Assembly (NCBI RefSeq): GCF_015832195.1
Contig: NC_052018.1
Span: forward strand, 52,823,666-52,887,665
Direction of reading: 5' to 3'
Origin: Motacilla alba alba
Taxonomy: Eukaryota; Chordata; Aves; Passeriformes; Motacillidae
Length of the DNA: 64,000 nucleotides
The notes beneath the pieces were generated by a model. It saw only the letters and a list, made by a program, of their open reading frames with translations. It did not search any database and had not been told where the DNA came from. Below are positions 13,673 through 24,260 of the stretch, piece after piece. The position numbers were made by a program, and so were the translations under genes. Positions within the stretch are counted from its first letter, which is position 1, and each line of letters starts with the position of its first letter.

Positions 13673-15799
13673 TTATAGGATAATTGTAAGCCATGAATAA
13701 AATTCTTGGAGCTCAGCACCCTCACCCACACCTGCCTCCTGTTTCACTGTGAAGCTGTTCTTCCCACATCCATCATTGTACCTGGCTCTGTTCCAAACTC
13801 AAGGAGAAGAACACTCCCATGGTTTCATTGGGAGCTGGGGACCCAACTCTCTCAGCCCCCATGCCTTGGAGACTTTCTTCATGAAGCTGCCCAAGCAGTA
13901 ACAGCCTGAATTAAAATAAGTGGATAATGAAATTAAAGTCATTGTGAAGAAAGTGACTGGCTGGATTTATGTGTCAGAAGGGAAATCAGTTATGTTCTCA
14001 GTTTACAGGGGGAAAGAGGACAGCAAGAAAGTACAGCTCATCACCTTTGGAAAAGATTTGCTCTCCTTATCCCTGACAGTGAGACTCCAAGTCACCGCCA
14101 AGAGCACTTACAGCCCCGCTGTGCCCCAAGGAGTCTGCTCAATCCAGTTTCACCCCCCATTCCCACTTTTTTTTTTTTATTTTAAAACTGTCCTCTGCAC
14201 ATACATGTATGCAAAATACTGCATGGACTCCGTGGGTTTCCTGGGAAGGGATCTTCTGTGGTGAAGATCATCTAATAGTAATAGGCAGTAATTGGCTTAT
14301 TAGAGGCTTATTGCCCAAACCTGGACACCAGCTTGCTTGCACCGTGTATTCTGGCTTGTGCTTAGGTTAAGTTTTGGGTTTTTCTGAGTCATGCAATCAA
14401 GCTGTCATTTGCTAGAAAAAAAACTTATTATGATCAGATGTTCATAACTCCCCCGTCACAACCTAATTAAAATCCTTAATTGTTCATAAATGTGTGGGTT
14501 CAGTGCCCTGATCATCTTTTGCTCTCCTTCAGCTTTTCCTTACGGTAACTTGGAGATGCCACCAGTACCTTAGTAGTGTGTTGGTTCAGTATGTCTCTAT
14601 GCAAAGCTTGTTAAAATGACCTACAAAAGCTTGGCTTTCTTTTGCACTGAGACACTTACATGAGTTGCTTTAAAGCTGCTTGATCTTCAGGCACTTGTCA
14701 CTACTGATTTAGGCTGAATATGCTGTTTTATTTATGTTTATATGTATGCTTATAACTAATAAAAAAGGAATACCATATGCCAAGTCTCCAAAATTTTGTA
14801 TTTGGGTAATACTGTTTATTTCATTAACTAGTAGACATTTATCAGCATTTATTGGATTTTTTTTTTGTATAAATGCATTACATTTTTAAGATGTAGACCT
14901 TTTACTTTAGAAAGAAAGAAAAGAAAGATTGTTATTACAATACCCTTTTAAAATTATGTTTCCCAAAGGAAAATGAATTAAGGATCCTGGAAAATGTTTC
15001 AGTCTCTTTCTTGTACGATAATCTAATCCTGAAGGACGCTCTTTGATTCCCTTCTATAATACTTTGGTTTTTTCCTTCTTGTTATTTTATTGTACTTATT
15101 CCCACAGCCAGCTTCAAATGACCTCAAGAACACAGGGCAGCTAAAAGATTGCTTAAACTTCTTAATACTTTTAATCCTTACTTGTTATAATTTGATTACT
15201 GAGACAGATTTTCTCTCTGGGCCTCATATTAAATCACTTTCAAGTTGAAACAAACCAGAAATCCTTTCAACTTAACAGAGCTTGTATTCAATATGTGCTA
15301 GTCAGATGTAGCACAGAGACTGTAAGATGTTGCATCACATGCTTCCTGGATTTTAATGCAAGGAAAGCAAACTTAGTGATGTGGCTTATGATTTTACCTT
15401 AAGAGCAAACATGAGTAAGTATAATTCTGGAAGTGCGTGTAACTTCATGTGTGTAAGTGTGTATGTATCTGCACACAGATCTGATACACACAGGCAGATA
15501 CAGATTTCTATGCCATATATATAGCTTTGCTGATGCTATAATCTCTGCAGTTGTATGACTTTATTTATTGTGATAAGAATGAATTCCTAATAGGATTTTC
15601 TTTCATGCAACCGATTCCTTTCCTCATCAACTATATAAAAAAAAAAGAAAAAAAATGCAGGACGGTGGTTTTGTTAAGTTCATAGTGTCATTTAAAAATG
15701 ATAAATTCCTAATTTTTTCAGGAATGATATGGTAAAACAAGAGAGATTGAAATTCAACAGTAAATAGGAATGGTATGGTAGAATTGTTACTCCTTCACA
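13673..15799. other. Unique sequence, nothing recognised
   Basis: An open frame of 114 codons at 13920-14264 begins with GTG and has no internal support. The AT-rich segment around 14390-14560 has a texture sometimes seen in conserved non-coding elements (TAATTA-type words, few repeats), but that cannot be judged without an alignment. Short CA/GT-rich runs occur near 15450-15510. Confidence 0.4.
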
Positions 15800-15856
15800 A
15801 AGGAACTTTGATGGATTTGCCATCGACTTTCATTCTGAAACTTTTGTTTGAAAATA
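15800..15856 (+). repeat. Copy 1 of a 57-bp direct repeat
   Basis: This segment begins 'aaggaactttgatggatt' and matches 16509-16565 with about five or six mismatches and no gaps. Similarity stops at both ends, so the duplication is sharply bounded. The repeat family is not recognised. It could be a local duplication, or matching pieces of one unrecognised element. Confidence 0.85.
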
Positions 15857-16508
15857 TTTCTGAGAATGTGAGTTTCCCCTGCTCAGCCTCCCTGGTTGAT
15901 CAAGGACAACACGTAAGCACGCTTTGCGTAGCTCTGTGATACCCAGAGGCAATGGGTTCGCAAGGTTCAGGTCAAGTGCTGATCTTAATCAAAATTGCAT
16001 TCTGCTAAGGAAAGGCTGAGGAAAAGAGGTATCCAGAAAGGGGAGAATTCCATGAAAACTTTGGGGATTCATTTACTGGAGCAATCCCTGGGGAAGGGGA
16101 ATGTCAGGAGTTGAAATTTCCAGCAGTAGTCTGGAGGTAAATTAGTTTTAAGGAGATTAATAAGGTACTCAGTTAACAATCACCTGAAGATAAGCATTAA
16201 CTGAGTGCTCGGGCCCCTCACCACAGCCTCCCTTGCCCATCTCTGACCTCTTCTGCTACCATCCCCTCCTTCTGTGTAGGCTCTGGGGGCAGGGGATCAC
16301 CAGCAGCCTAGGCTCTTGGTGCTGATGACCGCAGAGACTCTGAATATTGTCCCACCTATTGAAAATCCAGTTTTAAAACCCCATAAACTGTAGCAAGAAC
16401 CATACATTTCCAATAAGCTACTGGAGGCTGAATATCTATCTCCCCCTGCTTCTGAGGGCACTGACACCAGAGGCTTTTGCTGCAGGGGTGTTCAGGAGGG
16501 CAGTGCTG
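15857..16508. other. Interval between the two 57-bp direct repeats
   Basis: About 650 bp with a GC-richer centre around 16200-16330. No LTR landmarks, tRNA primer-binding site or transposase-like frame could be identified. It is listed because the flanking direct repeats might delimit an unrecognised element. Confidence 0.3.
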
Positions 16509-16565
16509 AAGGAACTTTGATGGATTTGCCATCAAGTTTCATTCTGAAGCTTTTGTATGGAAATG
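16509..16565 (+). repeat. Copy 2 of a 57-bp direct repeat
   Basis: This is the second copy of the segment at 15800-15856, in the same orientation and about 709 bp downstream. Flanking bases differ. It sits at the start of a GC-richer patch (16560-16760) that is not otherwise identified. Confidence 0.85.
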
Positions 16566-17441
16566 CTGTGGTGAACTCAGCTGGCCCTCTCTGACCTCAG
16601 GCTGCAGCTGGCGTGGCTCGCTGTGCCTCTGGAGACCGGCTGTGCTGGGGCGCTCTGTCGCAGTGCAGCTCTCTCTGAGCTGAGCTGCTTCCAGAATTGA
16701 GGCCATATTCGCAAGTGAAGCCTACAGCTGCAAGAGAAATGCAAATCCCTGCAGCCCTATACTCTCATCTTGGCAGAAGAAAAGCCCTTTCACCTTTAAA
16801 ATAAATTACAAGAAATGGGCTCAGATTAAATCCCTCAATCCAAACCCACTGAACTCTCAGAATGATTGAATCCAGACTCAGGCTTTGCTGGTTGGGCCCC
16901 TCACTGATATCTGTACATCACTTATAAACACACACAGGTGCCCTGTGAAAAATGAGGGAACCTGAGGTCTGTTAGCAAATGCCCTGGTACACCTTTTAAG
17001 GGATTGCCATCCACTCACGAGTTTCATCAAGGCACCAATAAGAAAAGTTCCCTCTCAAATGCTGTCTGTGTGTTTCTTATGTCTCTATAATTTAAAGGAG
17101 GCCAAGGAGCTCCCTTTGAAAATCTGAAGGACAAAAATTGTTTCCAGGCTCAAAAATTCTATGCCAAGTTCCTTCTGTAGTCTAAAATTTGGGGAAAAAA
17201 AAAGAATTTTAATGAAAGCAATAACCAACTATTAACTTTAATAATATTGGTAGGTGTTGCCATGATTTACCTATTGGGATTGAATTAGGAATACTTAAAG
17301 GAATTAATGACTACAGACTCTAGGAAATAGAAATTTAATTTATGTTTATGGATCAGGTCCTGCAGTTTCCTCATTGACAAAGGTATGGTGAAGGTCAGTG
17401 GATTTTTTCTGGGTTGAAGGCAGTTAACAGTGCTTGTTAGT
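16566..17441. other. Unique sequence, first part GC-richer
   Basis: The first 200 bp are relatively GC-rich with many CTG/CAG words and a few CpG. The remainder returns to the AT-rich background. No coding or repeat signature is recognised. Confidence 0.4.
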
Positions 17442-17556
17442 AAAAAAAAAAAAAAAAATCTTGATTTCTAAATATTTTAAAAATGCTGGATTTCCTTGGG
17501 GTTTTTTGTTGTTTTTTGGGGGTTTTTTGTGTTTTTTTTTGTTTTGTTTTTTTTTT
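17442..17556 (+). repeat. Poly(A) run followed by a T/G-only tract
   Basis: A 17-nt A run (17442-17458) is followed, after 37 nt of AT-rich sequence, by a 61-nt tract of only T and G (17496-17556) with G runs up to five. The second part resembles the larger tract at 6328-6477. No retroelement body was recognised next to the A run. Confidence 0.85.
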
Positions 17557-19170
17557 CAAATTGCACTAGCCAACTATTTTGCTCTTAAATATGAATGTAC
17601 TTCCCCTTGTTTTGTGAAGCCAGTGTACTCTCACTCAGATTACTAAAATTTGATTAGAGACTGGTTTTTGTTCCTCTTCTGCACATGCCAAAGAGCATGA
17701 CAAATGTTTCCATGCAGGAACCTTCTTTGGTCCCATCACCCACAAGCAGCAGGCCCACAGCTGGAGTATTGCTGTATTGTTGGGAAGTACCCGAGTCCAA
17801 CCAGGACTGCTATGACATCCATAGCAGGAGGGCTGTGTTTGTGTGCCTGCTCCAGCTCCTTGGGAATTCCACCTGGGAGCACTGACCACCCTCTCTGTGC
17901 TCTGAGTGGTGTCAAACCACAGATGGGCTGCTGGCGCTCAGTGCCAGTACCCTGCACCCAGCTAAAAACCAGAGCTGATTTGCTCAGAAGTAGCTTCCAC
18001 CATTCAGGTCTTGTGCCGGAAGTTACAAAGAAGTAAGAATTGAGTGCCTAAAGACAGCTGGGATGAAACAAGGCTGAGGAAAGTCCATCCTGGCTGCAGC
18101 TCCTACCATGGTACTTGAATTCTGACCATGCTTCCTGGGTCAGGGTTTGTGCAGTGGATGCCCTATATCTTTTGGTTATCATTTTTTCCACTCCAGTGGC
18201 TCAGAATTAGCTCTTACCACGCTGCAAACATATGTTTTACACATTGGAGGATATTCTGGGTCTGGGATGTCTAAAGCCTTCCTCTTACAAATTTGTGTGA
18301 ACGGGCAACCATTTTACATTTGTGCCTTCTGGCACTCAAGTGATATGAGCACAACTATGCAGGTCATTGGAATCAGTTTTTCATTTTGAGGGAGAAGTCT
18401 GATCTCCTTCCAATTAATACTTAATTTCATAGATATTAAACAGTAATTTTCTTATGGCTCCAGATTTGTGACTTTGCTCTCCCAAATGTGTATCTTAACT
18501 GAGCCATAGAGCTGGCTAGCTTCACTTTTTACTCCATCACCAGCTGTATATGAAAGCATTTTCTCCAGTGTTTGAATTGGATTTATTTTTCTTTCCTTTC
18601 CCCTACCCACAGCTTTGCCATCTTTCTAAAACATGCACCAGAGCATTGTGCATTGCTCTGAAATGAAGAGGATGTGCTATATGAGGGATAAACTAATTTC
18701 CATAATCCCATGGGTTCTCCCACAGGGCACTGATTCCCTCTTTATACGTAGAAGGATTGCATTTGCCATTTTATTGCAGGCTGTCTATGAAGTTCAGTCT
18801 CAGCTCTCCACCCGCTTATTCATCAGTACCTTTCAGGCACTTGTTTCTGGGATGCTCTTTGCCATTCGTGGGTCTGACTTACGGCTGCTGTTTTTAGAAG
18901 TTGAAATTTTCCTGTTATCATAATCAAAATGTACAGCTGTTTTTATTTGTACCTTATTAATGTGTTGCCTACCATCTGAACTACTGAGGTTCCTTGGAAC
19001 CACACTAAGAATGACGTAATGAAATTGTAACACTCTATTGGAAACTACATTTTGGAATGTTTCACCTCTCTCATTCGTCACATATCTTGCACATGCTATT
19101 GTACTGATTTTGAGACTTTTTCTACAGAAGCAGCTGAAAAGTAAGGGGTTTATATTAAGTTACTTTTCTC
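17557..19170. other. Unique sequence, nothing recognised
   Basis: Overlapping open frames of 66-110 codons at about 17635-18036 lie on both strands of a GC-richer stretch and show no motif. No repeat landmarks are present. Confidence 0.4.
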
Positions 19171-19309
19171 AGATCACAGAATATTCTGTGTTAAAAAGAA
19201 CCCACAAGAATCCTCAAGTCCAACCCTTCAGTGAATGGTCCATATGGGGGTTGAACGCATAACCTTGGTGTTATTAGCACTCTGCTTTAACCAACTGAGC
19301 TCAGTCAGG
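19171..19309 (-). mobile_element. tRNA-Ile-derived SINE with CR1-like tail (TguSINE1 type)
   Basis: Read on the - strand, the element starts with a 74-nt region (19309 down to 19236) that closely follows tRNA-Ile with anticodon AAT. Its internal Pol III promoter is nearly intact. The A box is GAGCTCAGTTGG (19302-19291), one base from tRNA. The B box is CGTTCAACCCC (19257-19247), one base from GGTTCAANNCC. The rest (19235-19171) looks like a CR1 3' end ('gttggacttgaggattcttgtggg' then 'cagaatattctgtgat'). A tRNA-Ile head with a CR1 tail is the known architecture of the zebra finch TguSINE1, mobilised in trans by CR1. No target-site duplication was clear. It is not a functional tRNA gene, because the head diverges and is fused to the tail. 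Confidence 0.88.
19236..19309 (-). other. tRNA-Ile(AAT)-like head of the SINE
   Basis: This is the sub-region with tRNA homology. The D-arm word (gctcagttggtt), anticodon loop (gctaataac) and T-arm word (gttcaacccc) are all in register for a 74-nt tRNA. The acceptor-stem 5' half (cctgact) no longer pairs well with the 3' half (atggacca), so cloverleaf folding is probably lost. Confidence 0.8.
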
Positions 19310-20683
19310 GTATTGGGAAAATTAGTGAATCCTTTAAGTCACCATGATCAATTGATTGGTGGATATTTATTCATGATTTTGTTAAAGTATTATTCATTAC
19401 TTCTTAGGTAGATTCCTGGCCATTAAAAGTTAAAATGTCCCAATATCTTGTTCAATCAAGTCCACTGACTCATTAAGAGCATCTATTAATCTGATACCAA
19501 AGACTAATGCCTATAAACAACTTATTGTAGAGAATTGCTTTGGAAACAAATCCACGTGATATAAAGAGTAGGACACTGTTGCTAACCTTTGTCCTTCTAC
19601 AAGCTTTGTGATAAGATTATGAGCTTTTTAAGATGTACTGGATCTTGATCTGTATGCCAGATACAACCTTTGCTTTCACTGACTTCTACAAAAAACTTGT
19701 CTCCTAAGTGGACAAAAAGAGAGTTTATGGGCTAGATAAAGTAACAGCTTCATTTTAAGCATGTGTTTTTATTAGACAGGGCTAATAAAATCTGCAGTGG
19801 ATTTTGTGTATACTTGTAGAAATCTGTAAATGCCACCCAAAATTATGAATCGGAGGTGATTAGAGTTAATGGACTACTTCAAAAGAAACTTGAAACTAGA
19901 AGGTCTGTTTACATGTGATTTAAATTATTTTGAAATCTTAGTTTCAGAGAGAGAAGGAGCATGCAAAGGAGAGAGGAAGGCATAGATTTCTGGATGCACT
20001 GTGGGAAGGGAGTACAGGAGGGTGACTGAAGCCAGCAACCTTACAACAATTTCTGGTATTACCTGTATTAATTCAGAAAAGGCCAGGAAATTATGAAACA
20101 GTTTCTGATTTGCTTATAAATTTTTTTGTTTACTCATATATGTCTTGTTTTCCTCACTTTTAAAACCAACCTAGGCCCCTGTTCTGGCACTGCATGCTAT
20201 GCCAGGATCACTTTCCAGCTTTTAACATTGTTCTGTGGGGAATGAGCAATTCTTTTATTGATTGGGAAATCCATATGTGACTCACCAGTCTTGTGGTTCT
20301 GGTGAAAACAACAAAAAAAAAAAAATCTGGAAATCAAGGTTTCATGGAGGGAGAAAAAATGTATTTTCTGAGCAGCTACAGTCTAAAAGCAAAACACCAG
20401 GGAATGAAATGATGAAAATATTGCATTAATTGAAACTAAACCAAATATTTACACACATAAATGCAAACTGATGGTACCAGGTTATCATGACTTTAAGCTA
20501 TCCTAGAATTTCAAAATTATCTTCTTAACCAGAGAAATAAAACGGAGTTATAAAATCAACAGGACAAGTTTTTAAAAACCTGGCATGAAAATCTATCTAG
20601 ATACAGTGTGACTGACAGAAAACATACTGAGTTGGAGTTTGCTTTCAACATTCATGTGGCTGCCAGAGTACTATACTCAGAGA
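19310..20683. other. Unique sequence, nothing recognised
   Basis: AT-rich with all frames closed, and no repeat family recognised. There is a 13-nt A run near 20310. Confidence 0.45.
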
Positions 20684-20835
20684 TATTTAGGCCAGAAGGG
20701 ACATTAGATCATCTAGCCTGACCTTCTGTGTATCACAGCCCATTGCATGTTACCTAACTGCTCCTGCATTGAGTCCATCTAATCTGGCTTAAGCTGCCAT
20801 CACTGGTTCTTGTTAAACCTTTCTTTAACAGCTTA
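20684..20835 (-). mobile_element. Ancient CR1-related 3' end fragment
   Basis: The + strand reads 'aggccagaagggacattaga' then 'tcatctagcctgaccttctg'. This matches, with divergence, the reverse complement of the 3' end of CR1-type LINEs that are very abundant in turtles and crocodilians. It decays after about 150 bp. The orientation implied for the element is -. The family is inferred from memory of the consensus, and divergence suggests an old insertion. Confidence 0.65.
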
Positions 20836-20974
20836 CAAAGAAAGTCTTTTAATGATAATTTTTTTTTTAATTTCTTAGTTGTGATTTTCAAGCTATAGAA
20901 CTTTTACCATGCATTTTTTTATTGTGAAGGTTTATTTCCTTATAATGGTCGCAAGGTGAATACAGAATGGTATC

Positions 20975-21910
20975 GAAACTTTAGTACAAGCAGTCCAGGA
21001 CCCTGAACAAAAACCATATAAAAGGCCATATTTTGTCAGAGCAAGGACTGATCTAACCCAATGTGTTGTTTCCAACTGTGGCCTGAAGTAAATGTCCCCA
21101 AAAGAGTAAGGGAATTCAAGCATATTTGCTATTTTTCCTGAATGTTGTCCCAGATTCCTACTAGTTTCAGTCAGGAGATTTCTCGACTCTGTTGTTTTTT
21201 TTCTCTTCATTCTCAACAGACGACTCTTCTGAGTTGGATCCCAACATAACTTTGAACAAGGGGCACCATAGGTCTTCCTTGTGCATCACTACTCCTTCTT
21301 TTGCTAAATTTTAAGCCAGCTCCTATTAGCTGCACTGGATGATACTCAGTAGAAGAGATGGAAAAGTGCAGATCCTGCTGCAGTCATGAATCTGGCGGAC
21401 CTTGGCCATAACACCCTTCTATTCTCCTCTTTTCCAGGCTGCAGAATCAACTCTGCTCAACCTTTTTCCCCTCCTAGGAGCCATTTCATACCTTTGGTCA
21501 CCTCTGTCACCCGCCTCTGAACCTTTGCCATTTCTACTCCGTGCTTTCTGAAACAACAACTAGCAGACAGTATTCAAGAAACACAAGTTTATACAGCTGC
21601 ATAGCTGCGTTTGCTCTCTACTCTTTCCCTAATAATTCCTAACTTTCCATTTGCTTTTTTGATTGCTAGGAAGGAGTTGTTTTTACAGAACATAATCCCA
21701 GGGTCTTTCTCATGAGTGGTAACAGTCAGCTCAAAGCCCATTATTTTATATATGAGGTTAAGATTACTTTTCCCATATCACTTTACATATATATCCATGA
21801 ATTTATTCTGCTGTTTTATTGTTTGCTCAGTCTCACAAGATCCTTCTGCATTATCTCAGCCTGGCCATACAAATATTTCCATACCTGTTTTACTTCCCAC
21901 ACAGCGTGGA
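20975..21910 (-). mobile_element. Ancient CR1-type LINE 3' region, about 0.9 kb
   Basis: Read on the + strand it follows the reverse complement of the 3' part of an old sauropsid CR1 family over a long distance. Landmarks in order are 'tttgtcagagcaaggactga'/'tctaacccaatgtg' (3' end), 'ctcctcttttccaggctgca', 'cgcctctgaacctttgcca', 'cagtattcaagaa', 'cctaataattcctaactttcc', 'ttgcttttttgattgct', 'ctttctcatgagtggtaaca' and 'gcccattattttatatatga'. The middle (about 21140-21400) is more diverged. No open coding frame remains. The order and continuity argue for one insertion rather than several. Its neighbour at 20684-20835 is a related but separate fragment. Confidence 0.75.
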
Positions 21911-22164
21911 GTCACACTGACACGAAGGGAGCAGCCCTCGTATGCGAAGTAAAGCACTTTCAGAGCTGCACACATTTGACCAGCTTGAACTACGGCTAGA
22001 AAAAACCATCATGGTTTAAAGAAGCTGCCAGCTCACGATGCAGCCTCCAAAAGTAATTTAACCCAACCTGCCAGTGACAGCATAAGCATAGGTAAATTTA
22101 TTGTGCCTTGAGGTCTGCAGTGCACAGTGTGTTTGGACTATATGAAGAAAGACCCAGGCTGCTC

Positions 22165-22410
22165 ACAGTGCTACATGATAGAAGGACAAGAGACCACACA
22201 TTTAAAATTAAAATAAGAGAAGTGCAGACTGGATAGAGAGAGAACCCTCTCCCCTGAGGCCAGAGGGCAGAGGTTCAGGCTATCCAGGGAGTCTGTGCAG
22301 CTCCAATCTGGGGTGTTCCAGCCCTGAGGGGGCACAGTCCTGAGCAGCCCTATCTGTGCACATCTGACCTCCCAAGCTCCTTTCCAGTTTGAGCTCTCCT
22401 GTGACCTTGG
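22165..22410 (+). mobile_element. CR1 LINE, diverged 3' end
   Basis: This is a + strand CR1 3' portion with decayed landmarks: 'agaaggacaagagaccacac', then 'ctctcccctgaggcc', then 'ggctatccagggagtctgtg' (CR1: ggctgcccagggaggctgtgg), then 'cacagtcctgagcagccc', and finally 'agctcctttccagtttgagc'. The terminal octamers are not preserved past 22410. There is no coding capacity. Confidence 0.75.
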
Positions 22411-24095
22411 ATGGCAAATGCACACTAGTACAGGTGTGAATTTGAAATCTTCTTTTGGAGGTAAAGCTAAATATAAGGGTTGTTTTTTTCCCGTTTTTTT
22501 TCCTTCTTTTTAACAGACAGATATTGAAAGAAGTGATTAACAGCCTCTTTGCAAATGGTCTGGAATAAAGGAATCACTGTTTAGACTTGCTTTAGCCTCA
22601 TGAAGACTGAAGCAGACAGCATGGCTTGAGAACAGCACTATGAAACATAAATAAATTCACCTCTTTTTTGAAATTTCTCTGTTTCTGGCCCATTTTGATC
22701 CCAGGTGGACAAAGCAGTTTGTTCTTCATGGTACCTATCTGTATCAAATACTCTATATTAGCCTAATATTTAAAAAAAAGGTAATTTCAAATTAAACCTT
22801 AGAATCTTATGGGTTTTAATTTTCCTTTCTCAAAAGTGGTCAAACTGGATAAAAATATTTACCAAACTTCAAAGTGATATGTGTTTGCTGAAAGAAGAGA
22901 GAGATATTTTTCTCCCAAATTTAAGAGCATATGTCTCTTTTGCCTGTGAGACATCATTGTGACCAGAGAAGGGTGTACATGTTCACAGATCACATAACAT
23001 AACTTTTCATCCCAAATAGCTTTGAAATGAATATCAGATGGAAAATGCAGAGACAGAAAAGCAATCTCTTTGTACATTGTCTCACTTAGCTACTTTTTCA
23101 GCCTACTTGGGACAGTCCTAACCTACTTTACATTGATTAGAAAAGTCTGAATAATTATCTGCACTAGATACAGCTTTCCTCAGTGCAGACCTTTGTATCT
23201 TTTGTAAATTCATAGCTTGACTTCAATTATTTCTGCCCCTGGACTCCTCACCCCAGCACCCCTGGATTTGAGGATAGAGGAGAGATGGCAAATGTGGGCA
23301 TCTTCCATAACCAGGCAAGGGTGTTCAAACACAAATCCCTGAGCAGAGTGCTTCACAGGGTCCTCAGTGTGAAGATATTACTGAGGTATAAAAGCATTGC
23401 TGAACTGTGGGCAAAAGCTGTCAGGGCCAGGGCCTGCCTTGCCAGTGTTTGGTCAGCCCAACAGTTTGGGTCTGCTCATGGGAAAGGAGAGAACATCAGG
23501 AATGCTTTGACCTTGCTTCCTTAGGTGGTGAAAGATGGTCATGAGCAGAGAGAGGAAAGGAAGCTGGTGTGCGATCATACAAAGCTTCATTGCTGAGGGG
23601 CTTTGTAGTCTCATGGGAAAGGCTTTGAGGTATCTCAGAAACTGCTTTCCTGTGAGGCTGCAGCAGGTGCCCTGGTAGGAGAAGTTCCCTTTACCCATGT
23701 CGGCCAGAAAACCAGCAAGTAAAGGTGGACTGAGCAGGATCTTCCATCCCATCCCACTGGATGTGGACCTGAGTCCCTGCTCACCAACACTGCATCACAG
23801 GCTGTGATGGAAATGAGGAAGAAGACGGGACAGCAGGCACACCTGGGATGAGCCCTGCATTCTGCCCAGAGACTCGGGGAACAAATTAAAAGACTTCAGT
23901 GAAGGTAGTGGTGGTATAGGTGTTTTATTTACTGGCAATGTAAATCCTTGCTCTGCCTTTCCAGCTTGATGCCATGTTCATTTCCACCTCCAGGTTTTGT
24001 AGGACATTTTTATATACTGATTCAAACCTTAAAAATATGGAAGCACTTACTTGCGAATGTAGATGCACAGGCAGGTGCCAAATTTTCATAAAAAT
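22411..24095. other. Unique sequence, nothing recognised
   Basis: 23230-23890 is somewhat GC-richer and carries short frames on both strands without motifs. No LTR or LINE landmarks were found there. Confidence 0.4.
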
Positions 24096-24260
24096 ATAGA
24101 ACTGTTTGCGTTGGAAGTGATATAAAAGGTGGTCTGTTTCCAAACCCTCTTCCAGAGACAAGGGCACCTTCCACTATACCAGGTTGCTCAAAGCCCATCC
24201 AGCCTGGCCATGAAACCCTTCCAGGGATGGGCATCTGCAACTTTTGCCCAGATTCCTCTG
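24096..24260 (-). mobile_element. CR1 LINE 3' end, minus orientation
   Basis: The + strand shows the reverse complement of a CR1 tail: 'actgtttgcgttggaagtga', then 'caagggcaccttccactata', then 'ccaggttgctcaaagcccat', then 'ccagcctggccatgaaaccc'. It is related to the copy at 32237. It is truncated and non-coding. Confidence 0.85.

Noticed and set aside
19236..19309. Functional tRNA-Ile gene
   Set aside because: The acceptor stem is decayed and the sequence is fused to a CR1-like tail, the SINE arrangement.
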